Assembly: GCA_002239105.1 (NCBI GenBank)
Contig: MPNQ01000029.1
Span: 1 to 41,212, forward strand
Source of the DNA: a marine group bacterium Sva0996 bin134
Lineage (GTDB): Bacteria; Actinomycetota; Acidimicrobiia; Acidimicrobiales; Bin134
Direction: 5' to 3'
DNA length: 41,212 bases
Position numbers and translations under genes: made by a program. Position 1 is the stretch's first letter, and each line of letters starts with the position of its first letter. The notes under the pieces are model-generated. The model searched no databases. It saw nothing but the letters and a program-made list of their open reading frames with translations, and was not told the origin of the DNA. This document shows positions 8,531 through 16,805 of the stretch, piece by piece.

Positions 8531-9688
8531 ATGGAAGGCCTGTTGATGATCTCCGCCGACTGCCACGCCAGTGCGCTGCCTGACACCTACCGGCAGTACT
8601 TGGACCCTGGCTTGGAAAACGCCTACGACGAGTGGCTACGCGACTCCGAGGCCAAGAAGAGGAGAAAGGCCGAGCACACGGGGGCGGCGATTTACAGCGA
8701 GCAGGCCCTTGAAGAGTTCGCCACGATCGACGAGGTGGCTGCCGGGGGCGTTGGCGGGGGCTGGGACTCGGCCCGGCGTCTGCGAGAGCTCGAGGCCGAC
8801 GGGACCGTGGCTGAGGTGCTGTATCCCGGCGCGGGCGACCCATCGGTGACCCCCTTCGATGTGGGGCTGATGACCTACCAGTACGAGCAGGATCCCACCC
8901 TGTGGCTGGCCGGTTGCCGGGCCTACAACCGCTGGCTGGGCGACTTCTGCAACGACGCCTCTGGGCGCCGGGCCGGAGTGGGCCTGATCACGGTGGACGA
9001 CATCGACACCACGGTGGCCGAGATCGGGCAGATGCGCGATCTGGGGCTGTTCGGGGGAGTGCTGCTGTGCAGCGGTACCGGCGACAACCCGCTGTACAAC
9101 CACCCCCGCTATGAACCGGTGTGGTCGGCCTGCGCCGACGAAGGACTGCCGATTCACACCCACTCGGGCTGGACCCCTAACTACGGAGACTTCACCGGCT
9201 CGTTGGGCATCTTTCTCAGCGAGATCAGCTGGTTCGCCCACCGACCCTTCTGGCTGCTCATGTGGTCGGGGGCCTTCGAGCGCCACCCCGACCTGCACAT
9301 GGTGATGAACGAGCAGGGGTCAACTTGGGCACCGGCAACGCTGGACGAGTTGGACCACTTCTACGAGCTGAGGATGTTCGACCAGCTCCGCCGAGACCTA
9401 CCGCTCAAGCCCAGCGAATACTTCCGCCGCCAGGTGTACCTGGGGGCAGGCTTCACCGACCCCGGCGAGGTGGACGTGGTGGATCAGCTCGGTGCCGGAC
9501 AACTGATGTGGGGCTCCGACTACCCTCATATCGAGGGTACATGGCCACGCTCTCAGGAGCTGCTGGTAGAGCAGTTCGCTGAGCGGCCGGACGGCGAAGT
9601 GGCCCTGCTGGTGGGGGGCAACGCCGCCGACCTCTACGGGTTCGACGTCGATGCTTTGAGCGCGCTCAGCGCAGATCTGAGAGCTTGA
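8531..9688 (+). CDS. Amidohydrolase 2 family metal-dependent hydrolase
   Basis: A 385-residue TIM-barrel hydrolase of the ACMSD/Amidohydrolase_2 type. Metal-site motifs can be seen: ISADCHA near the N-terminus (in place of D-x-H), LPIHTHSGW (about 210-218), the strand motif LHMVMNEQG, and GSDYPHIEGTWPRS with the catalytic Asp towards the C-terminus. Family members decarboxylate or hydrolyse aromatic and cyclic acids; in actinobacteria they often accompany P450, LLM and SDR genes in degradation clusters, as seen here. The true substrate is unknown. The start could also be the ATG at 8546 (MISADCHA). The 3' end overlaps the convergent DUF1214 gene by 23 bp. Confidence 0.88.
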   Translation: MEGLLMISADCHASALPDTYRQYLDPGLENAYDEWLRDSEAKKRRKAEHTGAAIYSEQALEEFATIDEVAAGGVGGGWDSARRLRELEADGTVAEVLYPGAGDPSVTPFDVGLMTYQYEQDPTLWLAGCRAYNRWLGDFCNDASGRRAGVGLITVDDIDTTVAEIGQMRDLGLFGGVLLCSGTGDNPLYNHPRYEPVWSACADEGLPIHTHSGWTPNYGDFTGSLGIFLSEISWFAHRPFWLLMWSGAFERHPDLHMVMNEQGSTWAPATLDELDHFYELRMFDQLRRDLPLKPSEYFRRQVYLGAGFTDPGEVDVVDQLGAGQLMWGSDYPHIEGTWPRSQELLVEQFAERPDGEVALLVGGNAADLYGFDVDALSALSADLRA

Positions 9689-10784
9689 CCAGCTCCGGTT
9701 CGATTCGCTCCACGTTGCCGGTGGGGAGGAAGAATCGCCAGAAGATGCTGCCGGAAGGGCGGCCCTCGGTGTCCAGCCAGTTGTACACACCGGGGTCTTC
9801 GTGGGCGATGACCATCTTGAACGAGCCGTCGGCCTCAAGTGTGGTGTTGGCCCGGTTGCGGCTGGTGATGCGGTTGGCGTAGTCGTAGGTCTGGCCAGAC
9901 GCGTTCCACAGGCACACGTTGCCGAACTTGCACTCAGGCCACCGCCCGGACATCACCAGGGCCTCGTCAGGGCCGAGCACATAGCGACCCAGGGTGTAGT
10001 AGGCGTCGAATGCCGCGAAACCCATGGTGCCGGGGGGCTGGGGGTCGGGAAGCACGTTGGGCTCGCGGCTGACCCACGACGGCATGGGGTAGGTGCCGGG
10101 GATGGGCTGCTGGAGGGTCTTGCCCAGCACGTGGTTGTTGACCCGGTTGATGGATTCGGCCACCGTCTCGTCGGTCCACCGCGTGGCCGGGCCCACCGGT
10201 GACAGGCATTCGATAGTGAGGGGAATGTGGAGCGACTCGTCGGCCGCCGCCGGCTTGGGAACCTCGAAGTAGTGCCGGGTGGTGATCCGGCCCGCGTCGG
10301 GGGGCAAGTCCAGCCAATTGCGGTCCCGGTGCTCACCACCGAGGAACACCTCGTAGTTGCCCTCGGCGTCAACGTCGATGTCGTCGTCGTTGAGCACCCC
10401 GCCGGTGCCGGTGGCGTACTTGCCGTCGGCAGAGCCCAGCTCCACGGTGAACGACGTGTAGACCGCTCCGGCCAGATTTCCGGTGACCCGGTAGGCCAAG
10501 TCGCCGCTCACCGGGGCCTCGAAGTACACCGCATCGGCGTTGTCGCCGGTGAACTTGCGGGTGGGCGACACGATTCGGCGCCACACCGGGCGCTCGGGAT
10601 CGAACTCGGCGTGGGAGAAAAGCGCCGACTGGAGGATGTGAAGCACCAAGCGGTGGCTGTCGGCGATGTCCTGGTCACCCGACACCCCCCACTCCTCGCC
10701 GCAGAACCGGTCGCTCACCTGCGACAGTGCGTCAACCATCTCGGCCCATGCGGCCTGGGTCTTGGTCTGATCAGCCATTTCCAT
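9666..10784 (-). CDS. DUF1214-type protein
   Basis: A 372-residue protein without a signal peptide. The central and C-terminal parts (DAVYFEAPVSGDLAYRVTG, then GNYEVFLGGEHRDRNWLDLP and a C-terminal NRANTTLEADGSFKMVIAHEDPGVYNWLDTEGRPSG, read here in pieces) match the beta-rich DUF1214 pattern, in which a conserved NWL..(P/E) precedes a final strand region. Relatives are common in actinobacteria and proteobacteria beside oxidoreductase genes, but no biochemical role is established. An alternative start is the ATG at 10778. The gene is convergent with the amidohydrolase and divergent from the metallopeptidase. Confidence 0.75.
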   Translation of the reverse strand: MEMADQTKTQAAWAEMVDALSQVSDRFCGEEWGVSGDQDIADSHRLVLHILQSALFSHAEFDPERPVWRRIVSPTRKFTGDNADAVYFEAPVSGDLAYRVTGNLAGAVYTSFTVELGSADGKYATGTGGVLNDDDIDVDAEGNYEVFLGGEHRDRNWLDLPPDAGRITTRHYFEVPKPAAADESLHIPLTIECLSPVGPATRWTDETVAESINRVNNHVLGKTLQQPIPGTYPMPSWVSREPNVLPDPQPPGTMGFAAFDAYYTLGRYVLGPDEALVMSGRWPECKFGNVCLWNASGQTYDYANRITSRNRANTTLEADGSFKMVIAHEDPGVYNWLDTEGRPSGSIFWRFFLPTGNVERIEPELVKLSDLR

Positions 10785-10874
10785 CTCCCCCTTGGTCTTG
10801 GCCGGACGTTACCGCAGCCGCTTGGCTGCGCCAGTATCCACCAAACCGTCACTCCCCGTCGGTATGGTCGCACT

Positions 10875-11450
10875 GTGAGTTCGACCCTCGTAGACACGGC
10901 ATTGGACGCCGCAACGGCCGCTTCAGTCGACGCAGTTCCAGAAGCGCTGCCGCAACTACCGATCCGCGTTATCCGCAGTCCAAGGCGCCGCAAGACGGCC
11001 GCAGCCAAGATCCTGCCCGACTGCATTGAAGTACGGGTTCCCGCCGGAATGACCCCCGACGCCGAGGCCGAAATGGTGGCGAGCCTGGTAGTCCGCCTCG
11101 AGCGCAAGCGTGCGGCCGAAGCCGGCGGGGTGAACCTGGCCGAGCGGGCAGTCAATCTGGCCTCCCGCTATGGCCTGGCCCAACCCGAGTCGGTCACCTG
11201 GGCGGAGCAGAACGACCGCTGGGCGTCCTGCACCTCGGCCCGGGGCACTATCCGAGTCTCCACCCGCCTGGCCCGGGTGCCCGGCTGGGTGCTCGACGCA
11301 GTCATCGTCCACGAACTGGCCCATCTCAGCGAGCCCAACCACAGCCCCGCCTTCTGGGAACTGGCCAACCGCTACCCCCGCCAAGAACGCGCCTCCGGCT
11401 TCCTAGAAGCCATGTCCGCCGGCCACTCCGACCCCTGCCACACTGTTTGA
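10875..11450 (+). CDS. YgjP/M48-like zinc metallopeptidase
   Basis: A 191-residue protein beginning at GTG 10875, chosen because upstream sequence in this frame belongs to the opposite gene. The zinc site is H146-E-L-A-H150 with a third ligand at His156 (HELAHLSEPNHSPAFW), and the preceding RWASCTSARGTIRVSTRL is the typical core strand of the YgjP/DUF45 group. Such proteins are soluble, SprT-like single-domain proteases, in some genomes linked to type I restriction systems; their targets are not known. There is no membrane segment. It stands alone, 86 bp before the DegT-fold gene. Confidence 0.88.
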   Translation: MSSTLVDTALDAATAASVDAVPEALPQLPIRVIRSPRRRKTAAAKILPDCIEVRVPAGMTPDAEAEMVASLVVRLERKRAAEAGGVNLAERAVNLASRYGLAQPESVTWAEQNDRWASCTSARGTIRVSTRLARVPGWVLDAVIVHELAHLSEPNHSPAFWELANRYPRQERASGFLEAMSAGHSDPCHTV

Positions 11451-11536
11451 TCACAACAAGCCGACCTGGTCGGCGAAGGCTTGAGCCGCCGCTTCGATCA
11501 CTGCTTGTCGACGCGGGTGGGGCAGACTGAGAATCA

Positions 11537-12742
11537 ATGGGCGAGCGGATCTTCTATGCGGCCAGTGTTCATGATGAGGCCGAGATTGAAGCCGTCGTGG
11601 AGGTGCTGCGGGGCGGGGCGGCGGCGCTGTGGCCAGGGCGCAACGTCACCGCTTTCGAATGGGAGGTGGCCGAGCGTTTCGGCAAACAGCGAGGGTTGAT
11701 GTGCAACTCTGGCTCATCGGCTCTGTATTTGGCGGTGGAGATGGCCGACCTGCCGCCGGGCAGTGAGGTGATCACTGCGGCGGTGACCTTCTCCACCGAT
11801 GTGGCCCCGCTGGTGCGGGCCGGGCTGGTGCCGGTGTTCGCCGACGTGGACCCCGACACCTACCAGATCGACGTTGATTCCATCGAGAGCCTCGTCGGGA
11901 AAAAAACGAGGGCCATCTTGGCCCCCAACCTCATCGGCAACGCTCCCGACTGGGACGCCATTCGGGCCATCGCCGACCGCCACAGTCTGTTCGTCATCGA
12001 AGACAGCTGCGACGCCCTGGGGCCAACACTGCGGGGCTCCCTCACCGGCACCCGCAGCGACCTCACCGTCACCAGCTTTGCGTCATCACACATCATCACC
12101 TGTGCGGGCAACGGCGGCATGGTGTTGCTTGACGACGAAGACCTGCGGGACCGGGGTCTATTGCTGCGCCGCTGGGGACGCCGCTCCGAGCTGCACTTCT
12201 ACGGGTCCAAGCGCCGGGATCGGAACTTCTGGGAAGACCTCGACGGCATCCACTACGACAACCAGTTCATCTTCGACGAGCTGGCCTGGAACTTCGAGCC
12301 CTCCGAGATCGGGGCCGCCTTCGGGCGAAAACAGCTCGACAAAGTGCCCCAGAACTTCGCCCGCCGCACCCGCAGCTTCGATCTCTACACCGACTTCTTC
12401 TCCACCCACACCGACCGATTCCGCCTCCCCCTCCAGACCGAGGGTTTGGACACCGCCTGGCTGTGCTATCCGCTCACCATTGCCCCCGACGCTGGTTTTG
12501 TGCGGGCCGATCTGCAAGCCCACCTCGACGGCAACGGCGTGGACACCCGCACGGTGTGGACTGGCAATGCCACCCGCCAGCCCTTCATGTCCGGCGTGGA
12601 CTTCCGCCAGCCCGACGGCGGTCTGCCCAACGCCGACGCCATCATGGAGCGGGGAGTAGTGCTCCCCATGAACCACTCCCTGGACGACGACGACATCGGC
12701 TACGTGACCGGCCTGATAGAAACTTTCCTGACCACTACCTAA
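11537..12742 (+). CDS. DegT/DnrJ/EryC1/StrS-fold enzyme with His at the catalytic Lys position (sugar 3-dehydratase-like)
   Basis: A 401-residue PLP-fold enzyme of the sugar aminotransferase family. Fold signatures are NSGSSALYLAV (57-67, phosphate binding), the VIEDSCDALG Asp (about 153-162) that pairs with the pyridine nitrogen, and a C-terminal GVVLPMNHSLDDDDI. In aminotransferases the Schiff-base Lys sits in SF..(T/S)K; here the segment reads SFASSHIITCAGNGG, placing His185 at that position. The same swap defines the PMP/PLP-dependent 3-dehydratases RfbH/AscC and ColD, which remove the C3 hydroxyl of nucleotide-activated hexuloses. This protein is therefore probably a deoxysugar dehydratase or a divergent relative. 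No nucleotide-sugar genes lie near it, which leaves its pathway open. Confidence 0.85.
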   Translation: MGERIFYAASVHDEAEIEAVVEVLRGGAAALWPGRNVTAFEWEVAERFGKQRGLMCNSGSSALYLAVEMADLPPGSEVITAAVTFSTDVAPLVRAGLVPVFADVDPDTYQIDVDSIESLVGKKTRAILAPNLIGNAPDWDAIRAIADRHSLFVIEDSCDALGPTLRGSLTGTRSDLTVTSFASSHIITCAGNGGMVLLDDEDLRDRGLLLRRWGRRSELHFYGSKRRDRNFWEDLDGIHYDNQFIFDELAWNFEPSEIGAAFGRKQLDKVPQNFARRTRSFDLYTDFFSTHTDRFRLPLQTEGLDTAWLCYPLTIAPDAGFVRADLQAHLDGNGVDTRTVWTGNATRQPFMSGVDFRQPDGGLPNADAIMERGVVLPMNHSLDDDDIGYVTGLIETFLTTT

Positions 12743-12766
12743 GTCCCAGTAATCAAGGAGAACCCC

Positions 12767-13852
12767 ATGCGCGGCGCCGTTTTGCACACGAGTCCAGGTG
12801 ATCTGGTCGTCGAGAATCTGACTGTCGACAAGCCGAATGCCAACGAGGTGCTCATCAGCACCACCCACGCCGGGCTGTGCCACTCCGACCTTCATTTCAT
12901 GGACGGGCACTGGCCGGTGGCGCAATCGATGGTGATGGGCCACGAGTCGGCTGGCGTTGTGGCCGCGGTGGGCGACGACGTGACTTACGTGAAGCCCGGC
13001 GACCACGTCATCACCTGCGTGTCGATGTGGTGCGGAGTGTGCCGCACCTGCCTTCAGGGCAAGCCCTACCTGTGCCTCGACGCCGACTCCATGCGCTCGG
13101 GCCGCCCCGTTCCCTCGCTGACGTTCGACGACGGCCGGCCGTGTACCGCCTTTGCCGGACTGGGATCGTTCGCCGAGGAACTGCTGGTACACGAGCGGGC
13201 GGTGGTCAAGATCCGCGACGACATGCCGCTCGACCGGGCCGCCCTAATCGGATGCGGGGTGACCACCGGGCTGGGCGCGGTGATGCGAACCGCGCAAGTA
13301 CCCGCCGGATCGAGCGTGGTGGTGATCGGCTGCGGCGGAATCGGCCTGTCGGCCGTGCAGGGAGCCCGCATCGTGGGGGCCACGCCCATCATCGCCGTCG
13401 ACGTGGTGGCCTCCAAGCTGGAGATGGCCCGCGCTCTGGGCGCCACCCACACTGTGAACGCCTCCGAGGTAGATCCGGTGGCCGCTGTCCACGAGATCAC
13501 CGGAGGCGGGGCCGACTACTCGTTCGAGGCCATCGGCCTGTCGGCCACCGCCGAGCAGGCTTGGGCCATGATCGGCATCGGCGGCACGGCCACGGTGATC
13601 GGCATGCTGCCCATGACCAGCCAGGTGACCATCCCCGGCGGGGAGATCATCTTGAGCGAGAAGAAGCTTCAGGGATCGCTCATGGGCGGCAACCGCTTCC
13701 GCCTGGACATGCCCAAGTTCATCGACTTGTACCTCGACGGGCGCCTAAAACTCGACGAGATGGTGTCGGCCACCATCGGCATCAACGAAGTGAACGACGG
13801 GTATGCGGCCATGAAGGCGGGCGAAACCCTGCGCTCGGTCATCGCCTTCTGA
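12767..13852 (+). CDS. Zinc-dependent alcohol dehydrogenase, class III / NDMA-dependent-like
   Basis: A 361-residue medium-chain dehydrogenase/reductase preceded by AAGGAG at a good distance from the ATG at 12767. Catalytic zinc ligands are Cys38 (GLCHSD), His59-Glu60 (GHE) and Cys163 (IGCGVTTG). The structural zinc lobe has Cys89, Cys92, Cys95 and Cys103. The cofactor fold carries GCGGIG (188-193). The GCGVTTG...VIGCGGIGLS pattern is that of the class III group, which in actinobacteria includes mycothiol- and NDMA-dependent alcohol oxidases. It is followed on the same strand by two SDR genes (40 bp and 45 bp gaps), suggesting a three-gene operon for oxidation of an alcohol or hydroxylated ring. 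Confidence 0.93.
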   Translation: MRGAVLHTSPGDLVVENLTVDKPNANEVLISTTHAGLCHSDLHFMDGHWPVAQSMVMGHESAGVVAAVGDDVTYVKPGDHVITCVSMWCGVCRTCLQGKPYLCLDADSMRSGRPVPSLTFDDGRPCTAFAGLGSFAEELLVHERAVVKIRDDMPLDRAALIGCGVTTGLGAVMRTAQVPAGSSVVVIGCGGIGLSAVQGARIVGATPIIAVDVVASKLEMARALGATHTVNASEVDPVAAVHEITGGGADYSFEAIGLSATAEQAWAMIGIGGTATVIGMLPMTSQVTIPGGEIILSEKKLQGSLMGGNRFRLDMPKFIDLYLDGRLKLDEMVSATIGINEVNDGYAAMKAGETLRSVIAF

Positions 13853-13892
13853 GCATCCCCTCCCCCCAATCAACATCTGAAAGGAGCACAAC

Positions 13893-14690
13893 ATGGGACA
13901 GTTAGACGATCGGGTGGCAGTAGTCACCGGTGGCGGCGACGGCATCGGCCACGGCATCTGCCGTCGGTTTGCTGCTGAGGGGGCCACCCTGCTGGTCACC
14001 GACATCGACAATGAAGCCGCCGAGCGGGTGGCCGGCGAGCTGCGCGACGAATTCGGCGCCGATGCCCGGCCAATGCGGGTAGACGTGGCCGAAAAGAGCG
14101 AGGTGCTGGCCATGGTGGACACTGCCATTGAGAACTGGGGCCACTTAGACGTACTCATCAACAACGCCTGGGGCGGCGGCGAGCTGTGCCGGGTAGAGGT
14201 CAAGACCGACCAGTTGATGAACGACGCCATGCACGTGGGCCTTTACGGCCCGCTTTGGGCCATGCAGGCCGCTTTCCGACCTATGCGGGATCAGCAATAC
14301 GGCCGAATCGTGAACCTGTGCTCGCTCAATGGGGTGAACGCCCACATGGGCACACTCGAGTACAACTGCGCCAAGGAGGCGCTGCGGACACTGAGCCGCA
14401 CCGCGGCCCGGGAGTGGGCGTCCTATGGGATCGTGGTGAACGTGATCTGTCCAGGGGCCAAGACCGCGTCGGCCCGCCGGGTGGAGCAGATGATGCCCGA
14501 TCTGATCCGCAACGCCGAGGCGGCCAACCCCATGGGCCGGATGGGAGATCCTGAGGGCGACATCGCCCCAGTGGCACTGTTCTTGTCGACCGAAGACGCC
14601 CAGTACGTCACCGGCAACACCCTGTACGTGGACGGCGGCAGCCACATCAACGGCACCAACTGGGCCCCCGACATGCCCGAGAGTGATTAA
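13893..14690 (+). CDS. Short-chain dehydrogenase/reductase (SDR)
   Basis: A 265-residue classical SDR with an AAAGGAG ribosome site before the ATG at 13893. The cofactor motif is TGGGDGIG (12-19), with an acidic residue at the end of strand 2 (TDIDN) that favours NAD(H). The active-site residues are Ser144, Tyr157 and Lys161 in the standard spacing; NNAWGG (90-95) replaces NNAG. The C-terminal YVTGNTLYVDGG is typical. The substrate is unknown; the position after the alcohol dehydrogenase suggests a hydroxy or keto intermediate of the same pathway. Confidence 0.92.
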   Translation: MGQLDDRVAVVTGGGDGIGHGICRRFAAEGATLLVTDIDNEAAERVAGELRDEFGADARPMRVDVAEKSEVLAMVDTAIENWGHLDVLINNAWGGGELCRVEVKTDQLMNDAMHVGLYGPLWAMQAAFRPMRDQQYGRIVNLCSLNGVNAHMGTLEYNCAKEALRTLSRTAAREWASYGIVVNVICPGAKTASARRVEQMMPDLIRNAEAANPMGRMGDPEGDIAPVALFLSTEDAQYVTGNTLYVDGGSHINGTNWAPDMPESD

Positions 14691-14702
14691 TTCTGTGACA
14701 TC

Positions 14703-14721
14703 CCGACACCGCCGGTGTCGG
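14703..14721. promoter_or_regulatory. Perfect 19-bp palindrome between two SDR genes
   Basis: The arms CCGACACCG and CGGTGTCGG flank a single central C at 14712, ending 14 bp before the ATG of the second SDR and 12 bp after the stop of the first. It could be an operator for a dimeric (TetR- or GntR-type) repressor. As RNA it could form a 7-bp hairpin with a 5-base loop beside the ribosome site. No T tract follows, so it is not a standard terminator. Confidence 0.45.
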
Positions 14722-14735
14722 ACCTAGGAACCACG

Positions 14736-15530
14736 ATGAGCAATAGTCGCACCATGGCCGGCAAGGTGGCCATCATCACCGGGGCGGGGCCGGGGTTGGG
14801 GCGGTCGTGCGCGCTGGCCTTGGCCGAAGATGGCGCCGATCTGGCCCTGGCGGCCCGCCGGGCCGAACCGTTGAAGGCGCTGGCCGCTGAAGTGGCCGCG
14901 GCCACTGGGCGACGGGTACTGGCCATTCCCACCGACATCGCCCACCACGACTCAGCCGCGGCCATGGCCGACACCGCGGCTGCCGAATTGGGCAGGGTGG
15001 ATGCGGTGGTGAACGTAGCCACCGCCGGCGGGGCCCGCGCCGCGGTGGCCGACATCGACTGGGGCGACTACCGCTATTCGTTCGAGCTGAACGTGGTTGG
15101 CACCCTGGAGGTGAGCCGTCGAGCTGCGGAGCACATGAAGACCACTGGCGGGGGCTCGATCGTGCAGATCAGCACGCTCAGCACCCATTCGGTGCCCGAG
15201 AAGATGGCCATCTACACCTCCACCAAGTCGGCCATGCACACCGCTTCGATGGTTATGGCCCGAGAGCTCGGCCCCCACAACATCAGGGTGAACATCGTGA
15301 CCCCCGGCTACATCACCGGCGACAACCTGGATCGGCTATGGCAGGGCATCGCCGATCAGACTGGCAAGACGGCCCAGCAAGTCTCTGAACGCGCCGCCCG
15401 AAGCGCGGCCCTGCGGCGGCACGTCGACCCCGATGACATTGCCGAGGCGGTGCTGTTCTTGGCCTCCGAGCGGGGCCGAGGGGTGACTGGCCTGGAGATC
15501 CGGGTGGACGCCGGCCAGATGATCGGCTGA
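14736..15530 (+). CDS. Short-chain dehydrogenase/reductase (SDR)
   Basis: A 264-residue SDR. The ATG at 14736 is preceded by AGGA six bases upstream; a GTG at 14715 in frame would add seven codons inside a palindrome and is less likely. The cofactor motif is TGAGPGLG (15-22), and the catalytic residues are Ser146, Tyr160 and Lys164. The usual NNAG is altered to NVATAGG (93-99), so the catalytic Asn at the second position is lost, which may reduce or change activity. A basic pair AARRAEPL after strand 2 favours NADP(H). The C-terminus GVTGLEIRVDAGQMIG is normal. It ends 7 bp from the convergent aminotransferase. Confidence 0.9.
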   Translation: MSNSRTMAGKVAIITGAGPGLGRSCALALAEDGADLALAARRAEPLKALAAEVAAATGRRVLAIPTDIAHHDSAAAMADTAAAELGRVDAVVNVATAGGARAAVADIDWGDYRYSFELNVVGTLEVSRRAAEHMKTTGGGSIVQISTLSTHSVPEKMAIYTSTKSAMHTASMVMARELGPHNIRVNIVTPGYITGDNLDRLWQGIADQTGKTAQQVSERAARSAALRRHVDPDDIAEAVLFLASERGRGVTGLEIRVDAGQMIG

Positions 15531-15537
15531 TTCTGGC

Positions 15538-16743
15538 CTAGCTCTGGGCCAATACGTCGGCCATCGTGTCGAAAAGCACGCCGATCTCATGGTCGGTGAT
15601 CACTAGGGGCGGGCATATGGCCAAGGCGGTTCCAACCGGCCGCAGCACCACTCCGGCTTCCAGCAACTGCATCCGGGTGGCAGCCGCGTCATAGCCCAAC
15701 TCGGCGGCATACACCGCGCCGGTGCCCCGGTAGCTTTGGATCAGCCCGTCGGCCTGGAGGGCGGCCAGCCCCTCGGTGAGCTTTTCGGCCAAATGCGGCA
15801 CGCGCTGAACCAGCTGTTCCTTTTCCATCAGGGCCAGGTTGGCCACCCCGGCGGCCATGCACGTGGGGTGCCCGGCGTAGGTGTAGCCGGTGCGCAGTAA
15901 AAAGCCGGGCTGCTCCAGCACGTCGCACACGTCACGGCTGCAAATGACCCCTCCCACCGGCAGGTACCCCGAGGTGACCCCTTTGGCGAACGTCATCAGG
16001 TCGGGGGTGACGCCGTAATGCTGGGCCCCAAACCACTGCCCAGTACGGCCGAATCCGCAGATCACCTCGTCCATGATGAGCAGGGCTCCGTGTTGGTCGC
16101 ACAGGCGCCGCAGTCCCTCCAAATAGCCGTCTTGGGGCGGGAACACTCCCCCGGCCCCCTGCATCGGCTCGGTGATGACGGCGGCCACCCGGCCCTCGTT
16201 GGCAGCCATGGTGGTGCTCACCGCCTCGATGTCGTCGCGGGGGACTTCCACGAAATGCGGCACCAGATCGCCCCATCCCTCCCGGTTGGGGGCGATTCCC
16301 TGGGCCGTGGTGCCTCCGAAGTTGGTGCCGTGGTAGGCGTCGGTGCGCCGGATGATCACCTGGCGGTCGGGCTCGCCCCGAAGCTGGTGTATTGCCCGGG
16401 CGATCTTGAGGGCGGAATCCACTGCCTCGGAGCCCGAGCCGCAGAAGAACACCCGCCCGTCGGCCAGCGGCGACCGCTCAGCCACCATCGAGGCCAGTTC
16501 CTCGGCCGGCTGGTTCGTGAACGGGGCGAACGTCTGGTAGGCGTCGAGCAGCCGCATCTGGTCGGCCACCGCGTCGATGATCTCGGCCCGGCCGTGGCCA
16601 ACTTGGCAGTACCACAGGCTGGCCAGCGCATCCAGATACCGCTTCCCCTGGTCATCCCAGAGCGTGCAGCCCTCGGCCCGCACGATGGTGATGAAGTCGT
16701 CGGCCGCGGGCGGAGCAAACGCATGCAAGAACTTGGTAGGCAC
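15538..16743 (-). CDS. Class III pyridoxal-phosphate aminotransferase
   Basis: A 401-residue omega-aminotransferase. The PLP Lys is Lys254 in TFAKGVTSGYLPVGG, the Asp that contacts the ring nitrogen is D225 in LLIMDEVICGFGRTG, and the phosphate cup is FFCGSGSEAVDSALKIAR (99-116). The N-terminal SLWYCQVGHG and DAYHGTNFGG motifs match the beta-alanine/putrescine:pyruvate group. It would move an amino group from an omega-amino acid or diamine to pyruvate or 2-oxoglutarate; the true donor is not known. It is divergent from the LLM oxidoreductase (62 bp) and may share control with it. Confidence 0.92.
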   Translation of the reverse strand: MPTKFLHAFAPPAADDFITIVRAEGCTLWDDQGKRYLDALASLWYCQVGHGRAEIIDAVADQMRLLDAYQTFAPFTNQPAEELASMVAERSPLADGRVFFCGSGSEAVDSALKIARAIHQLRGEPDRQVIIRRTDAYHGTNFGGTTAQGIAPNREGWGDLVPHFVEVPRDDIEAVSTTMAANEGRVAAVITEPMQGAGGVFPPQDGYLEGLRRLCDQHGALLIMDEVICGFGRTGQWFGAQHYGVTPDLMTFAKGVTSGYLPVGGVICSRDVCDVLEQPGFLLRTGYTYAGHPTCMAAGVANLALMEKEQLVQRVPHLAEKLTEGLAALQADGLIQSYRGTGAVYAAELGYDAAATRMQLLEAGVVLRPVGTALAICPPLVITDHEIGVLFDTMADVLAQS

Positions 16744-16805
16744 CGCCGAATTCTACCCACCGCCAATTCACTTGCCGACCACCGGGAGTGGGATAGTCAA
16801 AGCAT

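Noticed and set aside
10227..10874. Long N-terminal extension of the metallopeptidase frame
   Set aside because: This part is the complement of the DUF1214 gene; the GTG at 10875 opens the conserved protein.
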